Assembly: GCF_003208655.1 (NCBI RefSeq)
Contig: NZ_QKLU01000002.1
Coordinates: 684,285-748,284 of the forward strand
Length of the DNA stretch: 64,000 bases
Direction of reading: 5' to 3'
From: Pedobacter nutrimenti
GTDB taxonomy: Bacteria; Bacteroidota; Bacteroidia; Sphingobacteriales; Sphingobacteriaceae
Part shown: in pieces, positions 1 through 10,998 of the stretch
Layout of the letters: every line of letters starts with the position of its first letter
Position numbering within the stretch: the stretch's first letter is position 1
The notes under the pieces: model-generated
What the model was told of the DNA's origin: nothing
Database searches by the model: none
Seen by the model: only the letters and a program-made list of their open reading frames with translations
Program-made: the position numbers and the translations under genes

Positions 1-1551
1 CTGTTATTTCTTTGCTTTCTGGTTTTTTCTGCCGCAACATTTTCTGCCCGCGCACAACTCAGCTCCCGGCAAATTGACAGCCTTTCTGAAAAGGTGCTGA
101 AAACCTTTGATGTTCCCGGAATTGCGGTTGCGGTGATCAAAGACGGAAAGCTGATCCACAGCAAAGGGTATGGACTGAGGTCCCTGAAAACAAAAGAACC
201 TGTTAATGAACATACCTTGTTTGGGATTGCCTCCAACAGTAAGGCTTTTACGGCCGCCGCTTTGGGCATGATGGTGGACGAAGGCAAACTGAGCTGGGAC
301 GATAAAGTAGTAGACCTGATCCCGGACTTTAAGTTATACAATCCTTATGTGACCCAGGAATTTACGGTAAGGGATTTGCTTACGCACCGCAGCGGGCTGG
401 GTTTGGGTGCTGGTGACCTGATGATCTGGCCGGACTCTGGCTCGGTCACCAAGACCGAGCTGATCCATAACCTGCATTACCTGAAACCCGTTTCGGCTTT
501 CAGGACCAAATACGATTACGACAATTTATTGTATGTGGTTGCCGGGGAAGTCCTGGCAAAAGTTTCGGGAATGAGCTGGGAAGATTTTATAGAAAAGCGG
601 ATCATGCAACCACTGGGCATGTCGGAAAGTGCGGCGGCCTACCTGCGTTTGAAGTCTGATAAAAATACGATAGATGCCCATGCACCTGTGAACGGTAAAG
701 TGGAGGTGATCGGCAAGAATTTTACCCAGATTGCCAATGCTGCGGGCGGGATCTGGTCTAACCTGGAAGACATGAGCAAATGGGCCATCATGCAGATGAA
801 CAATGGTAAATATGGTTCGCAGCAGGAAAAGAGTTTGTTCAGTGAAAAGGCCCACCGGGAAATGTGGAGCCCGCAGACCATCATCAGGGGAAGTTCTCCT
901 TACAACACCCATTTTTCAAGTTATGGGCTGGGCTGGTTCCTGAGTGATGTAAAGGGTTATTTTCAGGCCACACATACCGGAGGCCTCGGCGGGATCGTAA
1001 CCCAGGTCACTCTAATTCCTGAACTGAAACTGGGTATTATTGTATTGACCAATCAGCAATCGGGCGCGGCCTTTAATGCGGTCACCAATTCCATTAAGGA
1101 CAGTTATTTTGGAATTAAAGGAAAGGACAGGATTGGACAGTACAGAGAAAACGAGCTTAAAAATCAGCGCGAAGCGGACCAGATTACAAATAAGGTTTGG
1201 GCCGATATTGCAGCCGCACAGAAAAAAACAAAAGATAAACCGGATCTGAACAATTATACAGGTACCTTTGCAGATCCATGGTTTGGAAAAGTGACGATTA
1301 CCGATAAGAACGGGGTTTTATGGTTCCAGTCTGTCAAATCGCCAAAACTTTGCGGAACGCTGAGTTTCTATAAGGGCAATACTTTTATTGCAAAATGGAA
1401 GGACAGAAGTATGGATGCCGATGCTTATCTGCTGTTTAGTCTGGACAAAGACGGCAAGGCCTGGGGCCTGAAAATGGAAGCCATTTCGCCCCTGACAGAT
1501 TTCAGTTACGATTTTCAGGACCTGGATTTTACGCGCTCAGAGAAGGAATAA
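1..1551 (+). CDS. Serine hydrolase, beta-lactamase (class C/PBP-like) fold, 5' end cut off by the window
   Basis: The reading frame is open from base 1 and begins inside a hydrophobic signal peptide ending near 'ARAQ', so the true start lies upstream of the window; the GTG at 94 is not the start. The class C beta-lactamase/DD-peptidase motifs are visible: SxxK as SNSK near base 236, YxN as YDN near base 520, and HTG (the KTG equivalent) near base 978. After the catalytic domain comes a C-terminal beta-rich extension of the DUF3471 type, from about base 1240 (NYTGTF). Such exported enzymes hydrolyse peptides or esters; real beta-lactamase activity is not implied. It is followed 24 bases later by dnaG. 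Confidence 0.88.
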   Translation: MLFLCFLVFSAATFSARAQLSSRQIDSLSEKVLKTFDVPGIAVAVIKDGKLIHSKGYGLRSLKTKEPVNEHTLFGIASNSKAFTAAALGMMVDEGKLSWDDKVVDLIPDFKLYNPYVTQEFTVRDLLTHRSGLGLGAGDLMIWPDSGSVTKTELIHNLHYLKPVSAFRTKYDYDNLLYVVAGEVLAKVSGMSWEDFIEKRIMQPLGMSESAAAYLRLKSDKNTIDAHAPVNGKVEVIGKNFTQIANAAGGIWSNLEDMSKWAIMQMNNGKYGSQQEKSLFSEKAHREMWSPQTIIRGSSPYNTHFSSYGLGWFLSDVKGYFQATHTGGLGGIVTQVTLIPELKLGIIVLTNQQSGAAFNAVTNSIKDSYFGIKGKDRIGQYRENELKNQREADQITNKVWADIAAAQKKTKDKPDLNNYTGTFADPWFGKVTITDKNGVLWFQSVKSPKLCGTLSFYKGNTFIAKWKDRSMDADAYLLFSLDKDGKAWGLKMEAISPLTDFSYDFQDLDFTRSEKE

Positions 1552-1575
1552 TTTAACAAGGATAAAAGCAGAGTA

Positions 1576-3534
1576 ATGATTAATCAGGATACCATTAACA
1601 AAATCATGGATACCGCCCGGATTGAGGAGGTTGTGGGGGATTTTGTCGCCTTAAAAAAACGTGGTAGCAGCCTGATCGGAAATTGTCCTTTCCACAACGA
1701 AAAGACACCTTCTTTTAATGTTTCGGTGACCAAAGGCATTTATAAATGTTTTGGTTGCGGAAAGGGAGGCGATTCGGTCCATTTTATTATGGACCATGAA
1801 AAGTATTCCTATCCGGAAGCACTGAAATACCTGGCCCAGAAATACAACATCGAAGTTGAAGAAACCGTTCAGAGCCCGCAGAACCTGGAAGCACAGAACG
1901 CCAGGGAAACCCTGTATGTCGTTTCGCAGTTTGCTTCGGGCTTTTTTGCCAATGAGCTTTGGACAGGCGTGGACGGAAGGGCCATTGGTTTAAGTTATTT
2001 TAAGGAGAGAGGCTTTAGAGAGGACATCATTAAAAAATTTGAACTGGGTTATTCTCCCGATGTCTGGGATGCGCTGACCATACAGGCGGTAAACAGCGGG
2101 CATAAAGAAGAATACCTGGAACGTGCAGGCCTGTCTATCCGCAATGATAAAGGCAAGCTGTACGACCGTTTCCGGGGAAGGGTGATGTTCCCCATCCACA
2201 ATTTTACGGGCAGGATTATTGGTTTTGGCGGCCGGACCCTGAAAACAGATAAAAAGGTCCCTAAATATGTCAACTCTCCCGAGAGCGATATTTACCATAA
2301 ATCGAATGTACTTTACGGGCTTTTCCATGCTAAAAAAGCCATCAGGGATACCGACAACTGTTACCTGGTGGAAGGTTATGCCGATGTGCTTTCGGTGCAC
2401 CAGGCCGGTGTGGAAAATGTGGTGGCTTCTTCGGGTACTTCCCTGACCACCGAACAGATCCGTCTGATCAGCCGTTTTACCCAAAACGTAACCATTCTTT
2501 ACGATGGGGATGCAGCCGGCATCAAGGCCTCCTTAAGGGGGCTTGACATGATCCTGGAGGAAGGACTGAACGTGAAAGTCGTAAACTTTCCCGATGGTCA
2601 TGACCCGGACTCTTACATGCACCATGTGGGCGCAGGGGCGTTTAAAGATTACATAGAAAACAACCGCAAGGACTTTATTCTCTATAAGGCCAATACCCTT
2701 TTAAAGGAAGCCGGAAATGACCCCATTAAAAGGGCCGGTATTATCCGGGACATTGTAGAAAGTATCGCCAAAATCCCCGATAACATTAAGGCTTCTGTTT
2801 TTATCCGGGAGTGCAGTCACCTGCTGCAGGTAGAAGAAGGTATTCTTTTATCGGAGCTGAACAAAATGCGTGCAGCAAAACTGAAAAAAGCAAGTCCTTC
2901 TCCTGCTCCCGGAGCAGCTTCCCCTTATGAGGATGGTCCGCCGGATAACCTTTTTGAAGATGGTCCTGGTGGTGGAGCCCCCGAACCGGTAGAAAGTGGC
3001 AGGGATTCCGATATTTTGCAGGAACAGGAAATTGTAAGATTGCTTTTGGCTTTTGGTCACGAACTGGTGAGCTGGGACAATATCGACAACATGTATATCG
3101 GGTCTTTTATTGTCCAGAATTTATCGGATGTGAGTTTCGAGGATGCGGTTTGCGGAAGAATTATTGAACATTATAAAAAGGAAATAGAAAACGGGCATTT
3201 GCCGGTAGCCAGCCAGTTTATTAAAAGTCCGGACAGGGAGATTGTGAACCTGGCCATTACTTTGTCTACCTCACCCTATAGCCTGAGCGAGAACTGGTAC
3301 AACAAACACCAGATTTATGTACGGGATGAAACCGTAAATCTTAAGGCGACTATTTTGGGCGGGATTTTTCACCTGAAAAAACGAAAGGTAGACCGGATCC
3401 TGCTCAACCTGCTGCAGGAAATTAAAATGGAACAGGATGTGGTAAACCAGGAAATCCTGATGCAGCGCTATTCTTTTATTAAAAATGTAGAAAAGGACAT
3501 TTCAAAATTCCTGGGCTCGGTGGTACTGAAGTAA
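1576..3534 (+). CDS. dnaG: DNA primase DnaG
   Basis: Synthesises RNA primers for the replication fork. The N-terminal CHC2 zinc finger has ligands C37, H40, C58 and C61. The catalytic core follows, with a Toprim domain from about residue 262 (EGYADVLS, then the metal-binding LYDGDAAG). A low-complexity Pro/Gly/Asp-rich linker near residues 440-475 separates the core from the C-terminal helicase-binding region. The length, 652 residues, is normal. The stop codon overlaps the ATG of the next gene by one base (TAATG), suggesting translational coupling. Start ATG at 1576 immediately precedes the conserved N terminus. Confidence 0.97.
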   Translation: MINQDTINKIMDTARIEEVVGDFVALKKRGSSLIGNCPFHNEKTPSFNVSVTKGIYKCFGCGKGGDSVHFIMDHEKYSYPEALKYLAQKYNIEVEETVQSPQNLEAQNARETLYVVSQFASGFFANELWTGVDGRAIGLSYFKERGFREDIIKKFELGYSPDVWDALTIQAVNSGHKEEYLERAGLSIRNDKGKLYDRFRGRVMFPIHNFTGRIIGFGGRTLKTDKKVPKYVNSPESDIYHKSNVLYGLFHAKKAIRDTDNCYLVEGYADVLSVHQAGVENVVASSGTSLTTEQIRLISRFTQNVTILYDGDAAGIKASLRGLDMILEEGLNVKVVNFPDGHDPDSYMHHVGAGAFKDYIENNRKDFILYKANTLLKEAGNDPIKRAGIIRDIVESIAKIPDNIKASVFIRECSHLLQVEEGILLSELNKMRAAKLKKASPSPAPGAASPYEDGPPDNLFEDGPGGGAPEPVESGRDSDILQEQEIVRLLLAFGHELVSWDNIDNMYIGSFIVQNLSDVSFEDAVCGRIIEHYKKEIENGHLPVASQFIKSPDREIVNLAITLSTSPYSLSENWYNKHQIYVRDETVNLKATILGGIFHLKKRKVDRILLNLLQEIKMEQDVVNQEILMQRYSFIKNVEKDISKFLGSVVLK

Positions 3535-3896
3535 TGGCTGAACACAATGATCTTGGCCGGTATGGGGAGGCCCTGGCCCGAGCCTACCTGGAAGCGAAGG
3601 GCTACAGGATCCTGGAGCAGAACTGGAAATACGGACGTGCCGAGGTTGACCTGATTGCTTTTGACGGGGAAAGGATTGTTTTTGTGGAAGTCAAGACCCG
3701 AAGGTCTGCAGATCATGGAGAGCCGGACGAGTTTGTGGGCTGGAAAAAGGAGAAGCAACTGGAATTTGCTTCTCAGGCTTATATAGAGCGGCATCAGTTT
3801 GAAGGAGAGATTCGCTTTGACATCATTGGAATTGTATTTAAAAATAAAGACCTTTATAAAATTAATCATATAGAAGATGCATTTTGGCCAACCTGA
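3534..3896 (+). CDS. YraN/UPF0102 family protein (predicted endonuclease-like)
   Basis: A 120-residue protein of the YraN family, which has a restriction-endonuclease-like PD-(D/E)xK fold. The N terminus carries the family signature (GRYGEALARAYL), followed by the putative catalytic residues E-V-D-L near residue 40 and VEVKT near residue 53. The biochemical role of the family is not settled; a function in DNA processing is assumed from the fold. The ATG overlaps the dnaG stop by one base, and the 3' end overlaps the next gene by 20 bases, so dnaG, this gene and the cyclase gene are probably co-transcribed. Confidence 0.9.
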   Translation: MAEHNDLGRYGEALARAYLEAKGYRILEQNWKYGRAEVDLIAFDGERIVFVEVKTRRSADHGEPDEFVGWKKEKQLEFASQAYIERHQFEGEIRFDIIGIVFKNKDLYKINHIEDAFWPT

Positions 3897-4953
3897 ACTA
3901 AAAAGAACGCTGCTCGGTTTTTGTATTGTATTGGGCATAAGCTTAACTTTTTCCTGCAAACAGGATAAAGCGGGCAGTACCGTTGGATTTAAATTTCCGG
4001 AACAGGGTAAAGAGGTTACCCTGGGAGATGACCTGAAAATTGAACTGGATGTTCCTGCAGATGTGAAAGTAAATTCTGCCAGTTACCTGGTCGATGGTAA
4101 ATCTGTTGGCACTAAAAATGACGCCAGTCCCTTTGTTTTGAAAACAGCCGCGCTTCCTTTGGGCTACAGATTGATTTCGGCCATTGTCGATAATGGCACA
4201 AAAAAAGACACCCTAACGGTAAATGTGGTCTTAAAATCGGCCATTAAACCAGCTTTATTTGGGTACAAGGTGATCAATACCTTTCCGCATGATACGAGTT
4301 CCTATACCCAGGGTCTGGAATACCATGATGGCAGGTTTCTGGAAAGTACCGGACTGAACGGTTCTTCGACCTTAAGGTGGGTGGAGCTGAAAACAGGAAA
4401 GGCCCTGCAGAAAATTTCCCTGGATAAAAAATACTTTGGAGAGGGGTCTTCACTGGTGGGGGATAAAGTCATTATGCTGACCTGGCAGGAAAATACAGGC
4501 TTTGTATATGATGCGAAAAGCTTTAAGCAAATTGGCAGTTTCCCTTATCAGAACAGCCGGGAAGGTTGGGGCCTGAGTTTTGACGGCCAGCGCCTGATCA
4601 AATCTGACGGGACCAACAGGCTTTGGTTTTTGAATAAAGACAATTACAAAGAAGAAGGCTTTGTGGAGGTTTTTGACGATAAAGGACAGGTGGACCAGTT
4701 GAACGAACTGGAATATATCGATGGAATGGTTTATGCAAACATCTATCAGACGGATAAAATTGCCGTTATCAACCCCAAAAGCGGCGCTGTAGAGCGTTAT
4801 ATTAACCTGGCTGGTATCTTGCCTGAAAAAGACAGGTTTCCAAACACAGACGTTTTAAATGGGATTGCCTGGGATGCCAAAGGCAAAAGACTTTTTGTAA
4901 CCGGAAAGAAATTTAATAAATTATTTGAAATCAGCCTGGTACCTAAAAAGTAA
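3877..4953 (+). CDS. Glutaminyl-peptide cyclotransferase, lipoprotein
   Basis: A 358-residue protein with a type II signal peptide (lipobox LTFSC, Cys27), an Ig-like spacer up to about residue 120, and a beta-propeller glutaminyl cyclase domain of the plant/bacterial type (PF05096-like): SYTQGLEYHDG near residue 138, LTWQENTGFVYD near 205, and NELEYIDGMVYAN near 270. The family converts N-terminal glutamine of peptides to pyroglutamate. Bacteroidota lipoproteins often carry Gln or pyroGlu after signal cleavage, so envelope proteins are plausible substrates (inference). The start codon lies inside the preceding gene; no later start would preserve the signal peptide. A hairpin terminator follows at 4974. 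Confidence 0.88.
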   Translation: MHFGQPELKRTLLGFCIVLGISLTFSCKQDKAGSTVGFKFPEQGKEVTLGDDLKIELDVPADVKVNSASYLVDGKSVGTKNDASPFVLKTAALPLGYRLISAIVDNGTKKDTLTVNVVLKSAIKPALFGYKVINTFPHDTSSYTQGLEYHDGRFLESTGLNGSSTLRWVELKTGKALQKISLDKKYFGEGSSLVGDKVIMLTWQENTGFVYDAKSFKQIGSFPYQNSREGWGLSFDGQRLIKSDGTNRLWFLNKDNYKEEGFVEVFDDKGQVDQLNELEYIDGMVYANIYQTDKIAVINPKSGAVERYINLAGILPEKDRFPNTDVLNGIAWDAKGKRLFVTGKKFNKLFEISLVPKK

Positions 4954-4973
4954 GGCGGGCAGAATGAAAAAAA

Positions 4974-5009
4974 GGGGCGACAGGATATTTTCCTGTCGCC
5001 CCTTTTTTT
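4974..5009. terminator. Bidirectional intrinsic terminator
   Basis: A perfect 12-bp stem (4974-4985 with 4991-5002) and a five-base loop, flanked by A-rich sequence on the left and a run of seven T on the right. It lies between the converging cyclase gene and the DUF4251 gene and can serve both strands. Confidence 0.92.
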
Positions 5010-5010
5010 A

Positions 5011-5538
5011 TTACATAGCGGACTTGGGTTCGCTGAGGTAACCATAAAAGGTAATGGGTTGGCGGTTGGTGTTGTTGACGCTTAAGGTCGCATAACCATT
5101 TTGTGAAATGTATAAGTTGAGGGTTTGTCTGTCCTTCACATCATTTGGGACAATGGTGATGTCCCAGGTCCCTTTTTTGTTTTTTTTGACTTTATAGCTG
5201 AAATCTTTGGACTTGAACTTTATTCCGGAGTCATCGGGGTTCATGGTTGCAGTAAATGAACGTCCATAATAAGGCAAATACGCTTCTACACTGTCTTTGC
5301 TGACGCGAAGGCTATAGGAATTGCCGGTCAGGCTAATGCTGCCTGACCCGCCCGGACTGTTGAGCCTGTTCATCACCCTGGACAGATCTGCATTGGCCAT
5401 AGGCATCGCACTGTTGGCATTAAATATAAAATTCTGGCCTTCCACAATTTTTATGGTGGTGGCTTTATCTGTTTGTGCAAAAACTGATGTGCCCAGCAGG
5501 ATCAGCAATGCGGTTAAACTATTCTTAAATCTTTTCAT
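5011..5538 (-). CDS. DUF4251 family exported protein
   Basis: 175 residues with a signal peptide (MKRFKNSLTALLILLGTSVFAQ). The remainder matches my memory of the DUF4251 family, a Bacteroidota-specific group of periplasmic or surface proteins of unknown function: a strand-rich pattern with 'NSYSLRVSKDSVEAYLPYYG' and 'MNPDDSGIKFKSKDFSY' in the middle. No catalytic residues are evident. It is a single-gene unit: a terminator lies on each side (4974 and 5631), and the leader contains TATATTTA (5566-5575 region, minus strand), a near match to the Bacteroidota -7 box. Confidence 0.8.
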   Translation of the reverse strand: MKRFKNSLTALLILLGTSVFAQTDKATTIKIVEGQNFIFNANSAMPMANADLSRVMNRLNSPGGSGSISLTGNSYSLRVSKDSVEAYLPYYGRSFTATMNPDDSGIKFKSKDFSYKVKKNKKGTWDITIVPNDVKDRQTLNLYISQNGYATLSVNNTNRQPITFYGYLSEPKSAM

Positions 5539-5625
5539 CTGTATATGGATTTCTTGAATTTGCTTATATAAATATAGACATTTTTAAGCGTTAATGGTTT
5601 AACAGGCCCGCCCTGAGCTGGGAGC

Positions 5626-5662
5626 AAAAAAAACAGGGACTGCTCTTGGGCAGTCCCTGTTT
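5626..5662 (-). terminator. Intrinsic terminator downstream of the M16 peptidase operon
   Basis: A 13-bp stem (5631-5643 with 5650-5662) and loop of six bases; on the minus strand it is followed by a run of eight U (A-run at 5626-5633). It ends the pgi/M16/M16 unit. Confidence 0.9.
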
Positions 5663-5682
5663 TTGGGAAATGGCAGTGGATT

Positions 5683-7758
5683 CTAATTAAAATCAGCTGC
5701 TTTTAAACCGGTATTGACTTGTATGTCTTTAATGGTAATGCTAAATTCCTGACTGCCTTGTGGCATTTGAACAGACTGTACCATTTTAAAAGGGAAAAAG
5801 ACATTCCCTACCTTACGGTAATCACTGTATTCTGTGGATTGTGTGATGTCGACCCCGTTTGCTTTCCTGGTTTTTTCATCTTTTAACAGGTAGCCGGTAT
5901 TGACATCATAATATTCGGTTTGTTTTAACCCGGATGCAAAGGTCACATTCAGCTTATAGGCATCGGCCTGACCTACTTTGGCTGTCCCGGCAACTTCTAC
6001 CTTGTTCTGGCCATAAAACAGTTGATCAAACAAAGCCTTTTTGTCTTTTTTCTCTGCCAGTTCCTCTGCACTGAATTCTTTTTTCTGGCCCATTTGACTT
6101 TGGAAACCGCTTGTGCCATTATAGGCTTGTTTCATCACCACATTGCCCCCCATGGAAATTTCATTGCTTTCCAGATTTGGTGACAATTGTTTGAATACAG
6201 CGGCTAATTTTTGACCTTGTATTTCAAATTCTCCGTTTTGAACAATGGAATTTACTTTTTTCAATTCCGCTTCCCCGCCAATGGCAGTCAGGTATTTGGA
6301 AATGATCTCTGCAGCAGATTTGTTCACTGCAGCAGTTGCCGTAGCGGCAGCAGTAACTGGTGCAGCAAATTTGTCAAAGCTTTTTACCGTAAAGCCCAGC
6401 TTTTTAAGGCCTGCAACGAACTGCTCCTGTTTACCCACAATAATGATACGGGTGTCCTCATGATTGTAGTATTTTTTGCTTACCCGAAGAATATCTTCTG
6501 CAGTAACGGCATTCAGTTTTTGAAGGTAAGTCCTGTAAAAATCTTTTGGCAGGTTATTGATCAGGATGCTGCTGGCAAAACCAGCCATGCGTCCCGGGTT
6601 TTCCAGTCCTAAGGCAAAAGATCCGTTATATAGGTTTTTAGCGCTTTGCAAAACTTCTGCACTGACTTTTTCGGTCCTCATGACATTGATTTCTTTCAGA
6701 AATTCAACCACAGCGCTGTCTACCTTTTCATTTCTAACGGCAGCAGTTGCTTTGAACTGCGACTGGAAACGGCCGGAACCTGTAGAAGAATAAGCCCCAT
6801 AGGTAAATCCATGTTTTTCCCGCAGGTTTCTAAATAATTTTGCGTCGGCCCCGCCACCAAGAATTTCATTGGCCAGCAGCACGGCGTGATAATCGGGGCT
6901 GCTTAAAGGCAGGTCAATCAGATTGGTAACGGTAATTTCCGACTGAACCGCATTGGGAACATCAATGACGTCTACTTCTGTTTTTGCCGGATTGTTTACT
7001 TTGGCAAGCACAGGAAGGTTCAGCGTGTTTCCTTTCCAGTCTCCAAAGGCTTTGATGGCAAGTGCTTTAGCGGCCTCTGGTTTAATGTCACCCACAAAAG
7101 TAAGGTAAGCCCTTGAAGGGGTAATGTATTGCTTGTAAGCGGCTTTTACATCATCCAGTGTAATAGAATTGATGCTTTGTTCTGTTTGAAATTCTCCCAG
7201 GGGATGGGCAGATCCATAGGATAAGGCATTGACCACCCTGCCCGAAATGGCTTTGGCACTGCGGTCGGTTGATTTTAAGCCGGTCAGGTACTGGGATTTA
7301 AGTTTGTCAAAAGAGGCCTGAGGGAAAGAAGGATTTCTTAAGGCTTCAGCCATTAAAAGGAAGGCACTGTCGAAATAACGGGTTAAAGCAGAGGTGCTTC
7401 CTCCGGATGCCGAGAGGCTAACATTTGCCCCAAGCTGGTCAACCGCCTGATCAAACTGTACTTTGGTTTTGGAAGTGGTCCCTTCGTTTAACATCCCTCC
7501 CATGAGCTGTATTTTACCCGCTTTCGACCCTTCTGTAATCGGGCCCGCATCAATCGTATAACTGGCGGATACTTTTGGTAGTCTATGGTTTTCCACCACC
7601 AGGACCGTGATCCCGTTTGGAAGTTTATAGATTGCCGGATCTGCAAAGGTAATGGTTGGTGCAGGTCCTGGTTTTGGTTTCTGGCTTCTGTCCAGTTTTT
7701 GCGCAAACACCGGCTGCAGGGCAAGGGCGGCGATGGCAAATATGAATATTTTCTTCAT
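5683..7758 (-). CDS. M16-family peptidase homologue without zinc motif, with extra C-terminal domain
   Basis: 691 residues with a signal peptide ending at VFAQ. The first ~450 residues form two M16 (insulinase/processing peptidase) lobes, including the 'R-x-x-Y' substrate-binding half (RNLREKHGFTYGAYS). The HxxEH zinc motif is absent: the equivalent segment reads LMGGMLNEG, so this subunit should be non-catalytic, as in the regulatory subunit of mitochondrial-type peptidases. After an Ala-rich linker (near residue 470) comes an added domain of about 215 residues resembling periplasmic lipoprotein-sorting (LolA-like) beta folds. The gene lies 30 bases downstream of an M16 gene with intact zinc motif; the two probably form a heterodimer in the periplasm. 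Confidence 0.9.
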   Translation of the reverse strand: MKKIFIFAIAALALQPVFAQKLDRSQKPKPGPAPTITFADPAIYKLPNGITVLVVENHRLPKVSASYTIDAGPITEGSKAGKIQLMGGMLNEGTTSKTKVQFDQAVDQLGANVSLSASGGSTSALTRYFDSAFLLMAEALRNPSFPQASFDKLKSQYLTGLKSTDRSAKAISGRVVNALSYGSAHPLGEFQTEQSINSITLDDVKAAYKQYITPSRAYLTFVGDIKPEAAKALAIKAFGDWKGNTLNLPVLAKVNNPAKTEVDVIDVPNAVQSEITVTNLIDLPLSSPDYHAVLLANEILGGGADAKLFRNLREKHGFTYGAYSSTGSGRFQSQFKATAAVRNEKVDSAVVEFLKEINVMRTEKVSAEVLQSAKNLYNGSFALGLENPGRMAGFASSILINNLPKDFYRTYLQKLNAVTAEDILRVSKKYYNHEDTRIIIVGKQEQFVAGLKKLGFTVKSFDKFAAPVTAAATATAAVNKSAAEIISKYLTAIGGEAELKKVNSIVQNGEFEIQGQKLAAVFKQLSPNLESNEISMGGNVVMKQAYNGTSGFQSQMGQKKEFSAEELAEKKDKKALFDQLFYGQNKVEVAGTAKVGQADAYKLNVTFASGLKQTEYYDVNTGYLLKDEKTRKANGVDITQSTEYSDYRKVGNVFFPFKMVQSVQMPQGSQEFSITIKDIQVNTGLKAADFN

Positions 7759-7788
7759 GATCTTTTTTAATTTTGATTAGGAAATGGT

Positions 7789-9102
7789 CTATTTTTTCGG
7801 CAAATAATACAAAACAACACGCTGGTCTTTGTTTAAGTATTTACGTGCAACTTCCCTGATTTCTTCGCGGGTGATGGACCTTACTTTCTCTAATTCTTCA
7901 TTGATGTTATTGGTGTCCTTGTCATGAAAAGTATAGCCGTCTGCAAGGTTTTCTGCCAGGCCGATCATTTTACTATTGGCGCTTACATAACTGTTCTCGA
8001 ACTGATTCTGAAGTTTTTGAAGTTCCGATTCGCTGATCAGGTCAGTTTGAAGACGGCTTACTTCGGCATCAATGTCTTTCAACAGGTCATTTAATGGGGT
8101 GTTGTTATTGGGCAAAGCCAGGGTAATATAAGCCCCGTAGTCTTCCAATGAATAATTAAAAGCAGCGACCTGTAAAGCGGTTTTCTTTTCATCGACCATT
8201 TTGGTGCTCAGTCTGGAGCTGGCCCCACCGGAAAGAATGGTACTGATCATTTGCAGGACCTTACTGTCCCGGCTTTTCATTCCAGGAACACGGTAAGCCG
8301 CAAAAATGGCCGGGATTTGAATATTGGCATCATAAGCGGTATCGATAATTTGTTTGCTAAGCGGTTTAAGCTCATAAACGGTCTTCACCACCGGGGCACC
8401 TTTAGGTACTTCGGTAAAATATTTAGCAATCAGGGCCTTGGTTTTCTCGATGTCCAGGTCTCCGGCAATGCTTAATACCGCATTGTTAGGGACATAGTAT
8501 TTTTTAAAGAAAGCAATAAACTCTGCCAGTTTTGCGGCATCCAGGTGTTCCATGGAGCCAATTGGCTGCCAGCGGTAAGGATGCCCGTCGAACAAGTGCG
8601 AGAAGATCTTTTCGGTAAACTTGCCATAAGGAGCGTTGTCTATACGAAGGCGTTTTTCTTCTTTGACCACTTCATTTTGGGTTTTAACACCCACTTCATC
8701 AATTTTGGGGTGCAGCATCCGCTCGCTTTCCAGCCAGAGTCCCAGTTCCAGCTGGTTGGAAGGAAATACTTCATAATAAAAAGTCCTGTCCTGGGAAGTA
8801 TTGGCGTTGTTTTCTCCGCCGTTACTGCTCACTGTTTTCATAAACTCCCCGCGTTTGAGATTGTCGCTCCCTTCAAACAAAAGGTGTTCAAAAAAGTGTG
8901 CGAAACCTGTTCTTTGGGGATCTTCATCTTTGGAGCCCACATGGTACATTACCGATACGGCAACTACCGGGGCCGTTTTGTCCTCATGGAGAATAACATG
9001 GAGGCCATTTGGCAGGTCATATTCGGTAAACTTTACCTTTTGAGCCGAAGCAGAAAGGCAAAAACCGGTTATGGCCAGCGTTAATAGAAAGTTTTTTTTC
9101 AT
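7789..9102 (-). CDS. M16-family zinc metallopeptidase (catalytic subunit)
   Basis: 437 residues. The signal peptide ends at ASAQ. The zinc motif HxxEH is intact (H69, E72, H73 in GFAHFFEHLLF), with the downstream acidic ligand region NEVVKEEKRL about 75 residues later. The C-terminal lobe contains the usual inactive-lobe sequences (LQMISTILSGGASSRL). The start is taken as ATG at 9102; a TTG two codons earlier also reads open but gives no better signal peptide. It is the first partner of the neighbouring zinc-less M16 gene. Expected to degrade peptides in the periplasm. Confidence 0.93.
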   Translation of the reverse strand: MKKNFLLTLAITGFCLSASAQKVKFTEYDLPNGLHVILHEDKTAPVVAVSVMYHVGSKDEDPQRTGFAHFFEHLLFEGSDNLKRGEFMKTVSSNGGENNANTSQDRTFYYEVFPSNQLELGLWLESERMLHPKIDEVGVKTQNEVVKEEKRLRIDNAPYGKFTEKIFSHLFDGHPYRWQPIGSMEHLDAAKLAEFIAFFKKYYVPNNAVLSIAGDLDIEKTKALIAKYFTEVPKGAPVVKTVYELKPLSKQIIDTAYDANIQIPAIFAAYRVPGMKSRDSKVLQMISTILSGGASSRLSTKMVDEKKTALQVAAFNYSLEDYGAYITLALPNNNTPLNDLLKDIDAEVSRLQTDLISESELQKLQNQFENSYVSANSKMIGLAENLADGYTFHDKDTNNINEELEKVRSITREEIREVARKYLNKDQRVVLYYLPKK

Positions 9103-9147
9103 GTTCAATTGATAATTTGTTTTTTTATGATTCTAATAAGCAGTGGG

Positions 9148-10809
<1,662 letters not shown>

Positions 10810-10998
10810 TTAGAAACTGTTTAAAGTTATGAAGTAAAATTGTTTATTGCTTAATTTTAAACGAAAGGATGCAAAAAAACAGGGATTGATGCCGGTTGTA
10901 CAACTGCTTGGTGCAAGCGCTCTTGCAGAGCCGAAAGAGGTTAAAAACCAGCGACATTAAAGGGATTAATAATTATCTTTAGGAACAAAAGAAATCAA

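Noticed and set aside
8545..9084. Antisense open frame of 179 codons on the plus strand
   Set aside because: It lies wholly opposite the M16 peptidase with HxxEH, shows no recognisable protein pattern, and is a shadow of the real gene. The same holds for the long antisense frames at 526-912, 1990-2484, 13241-13768 and 62572-63291.
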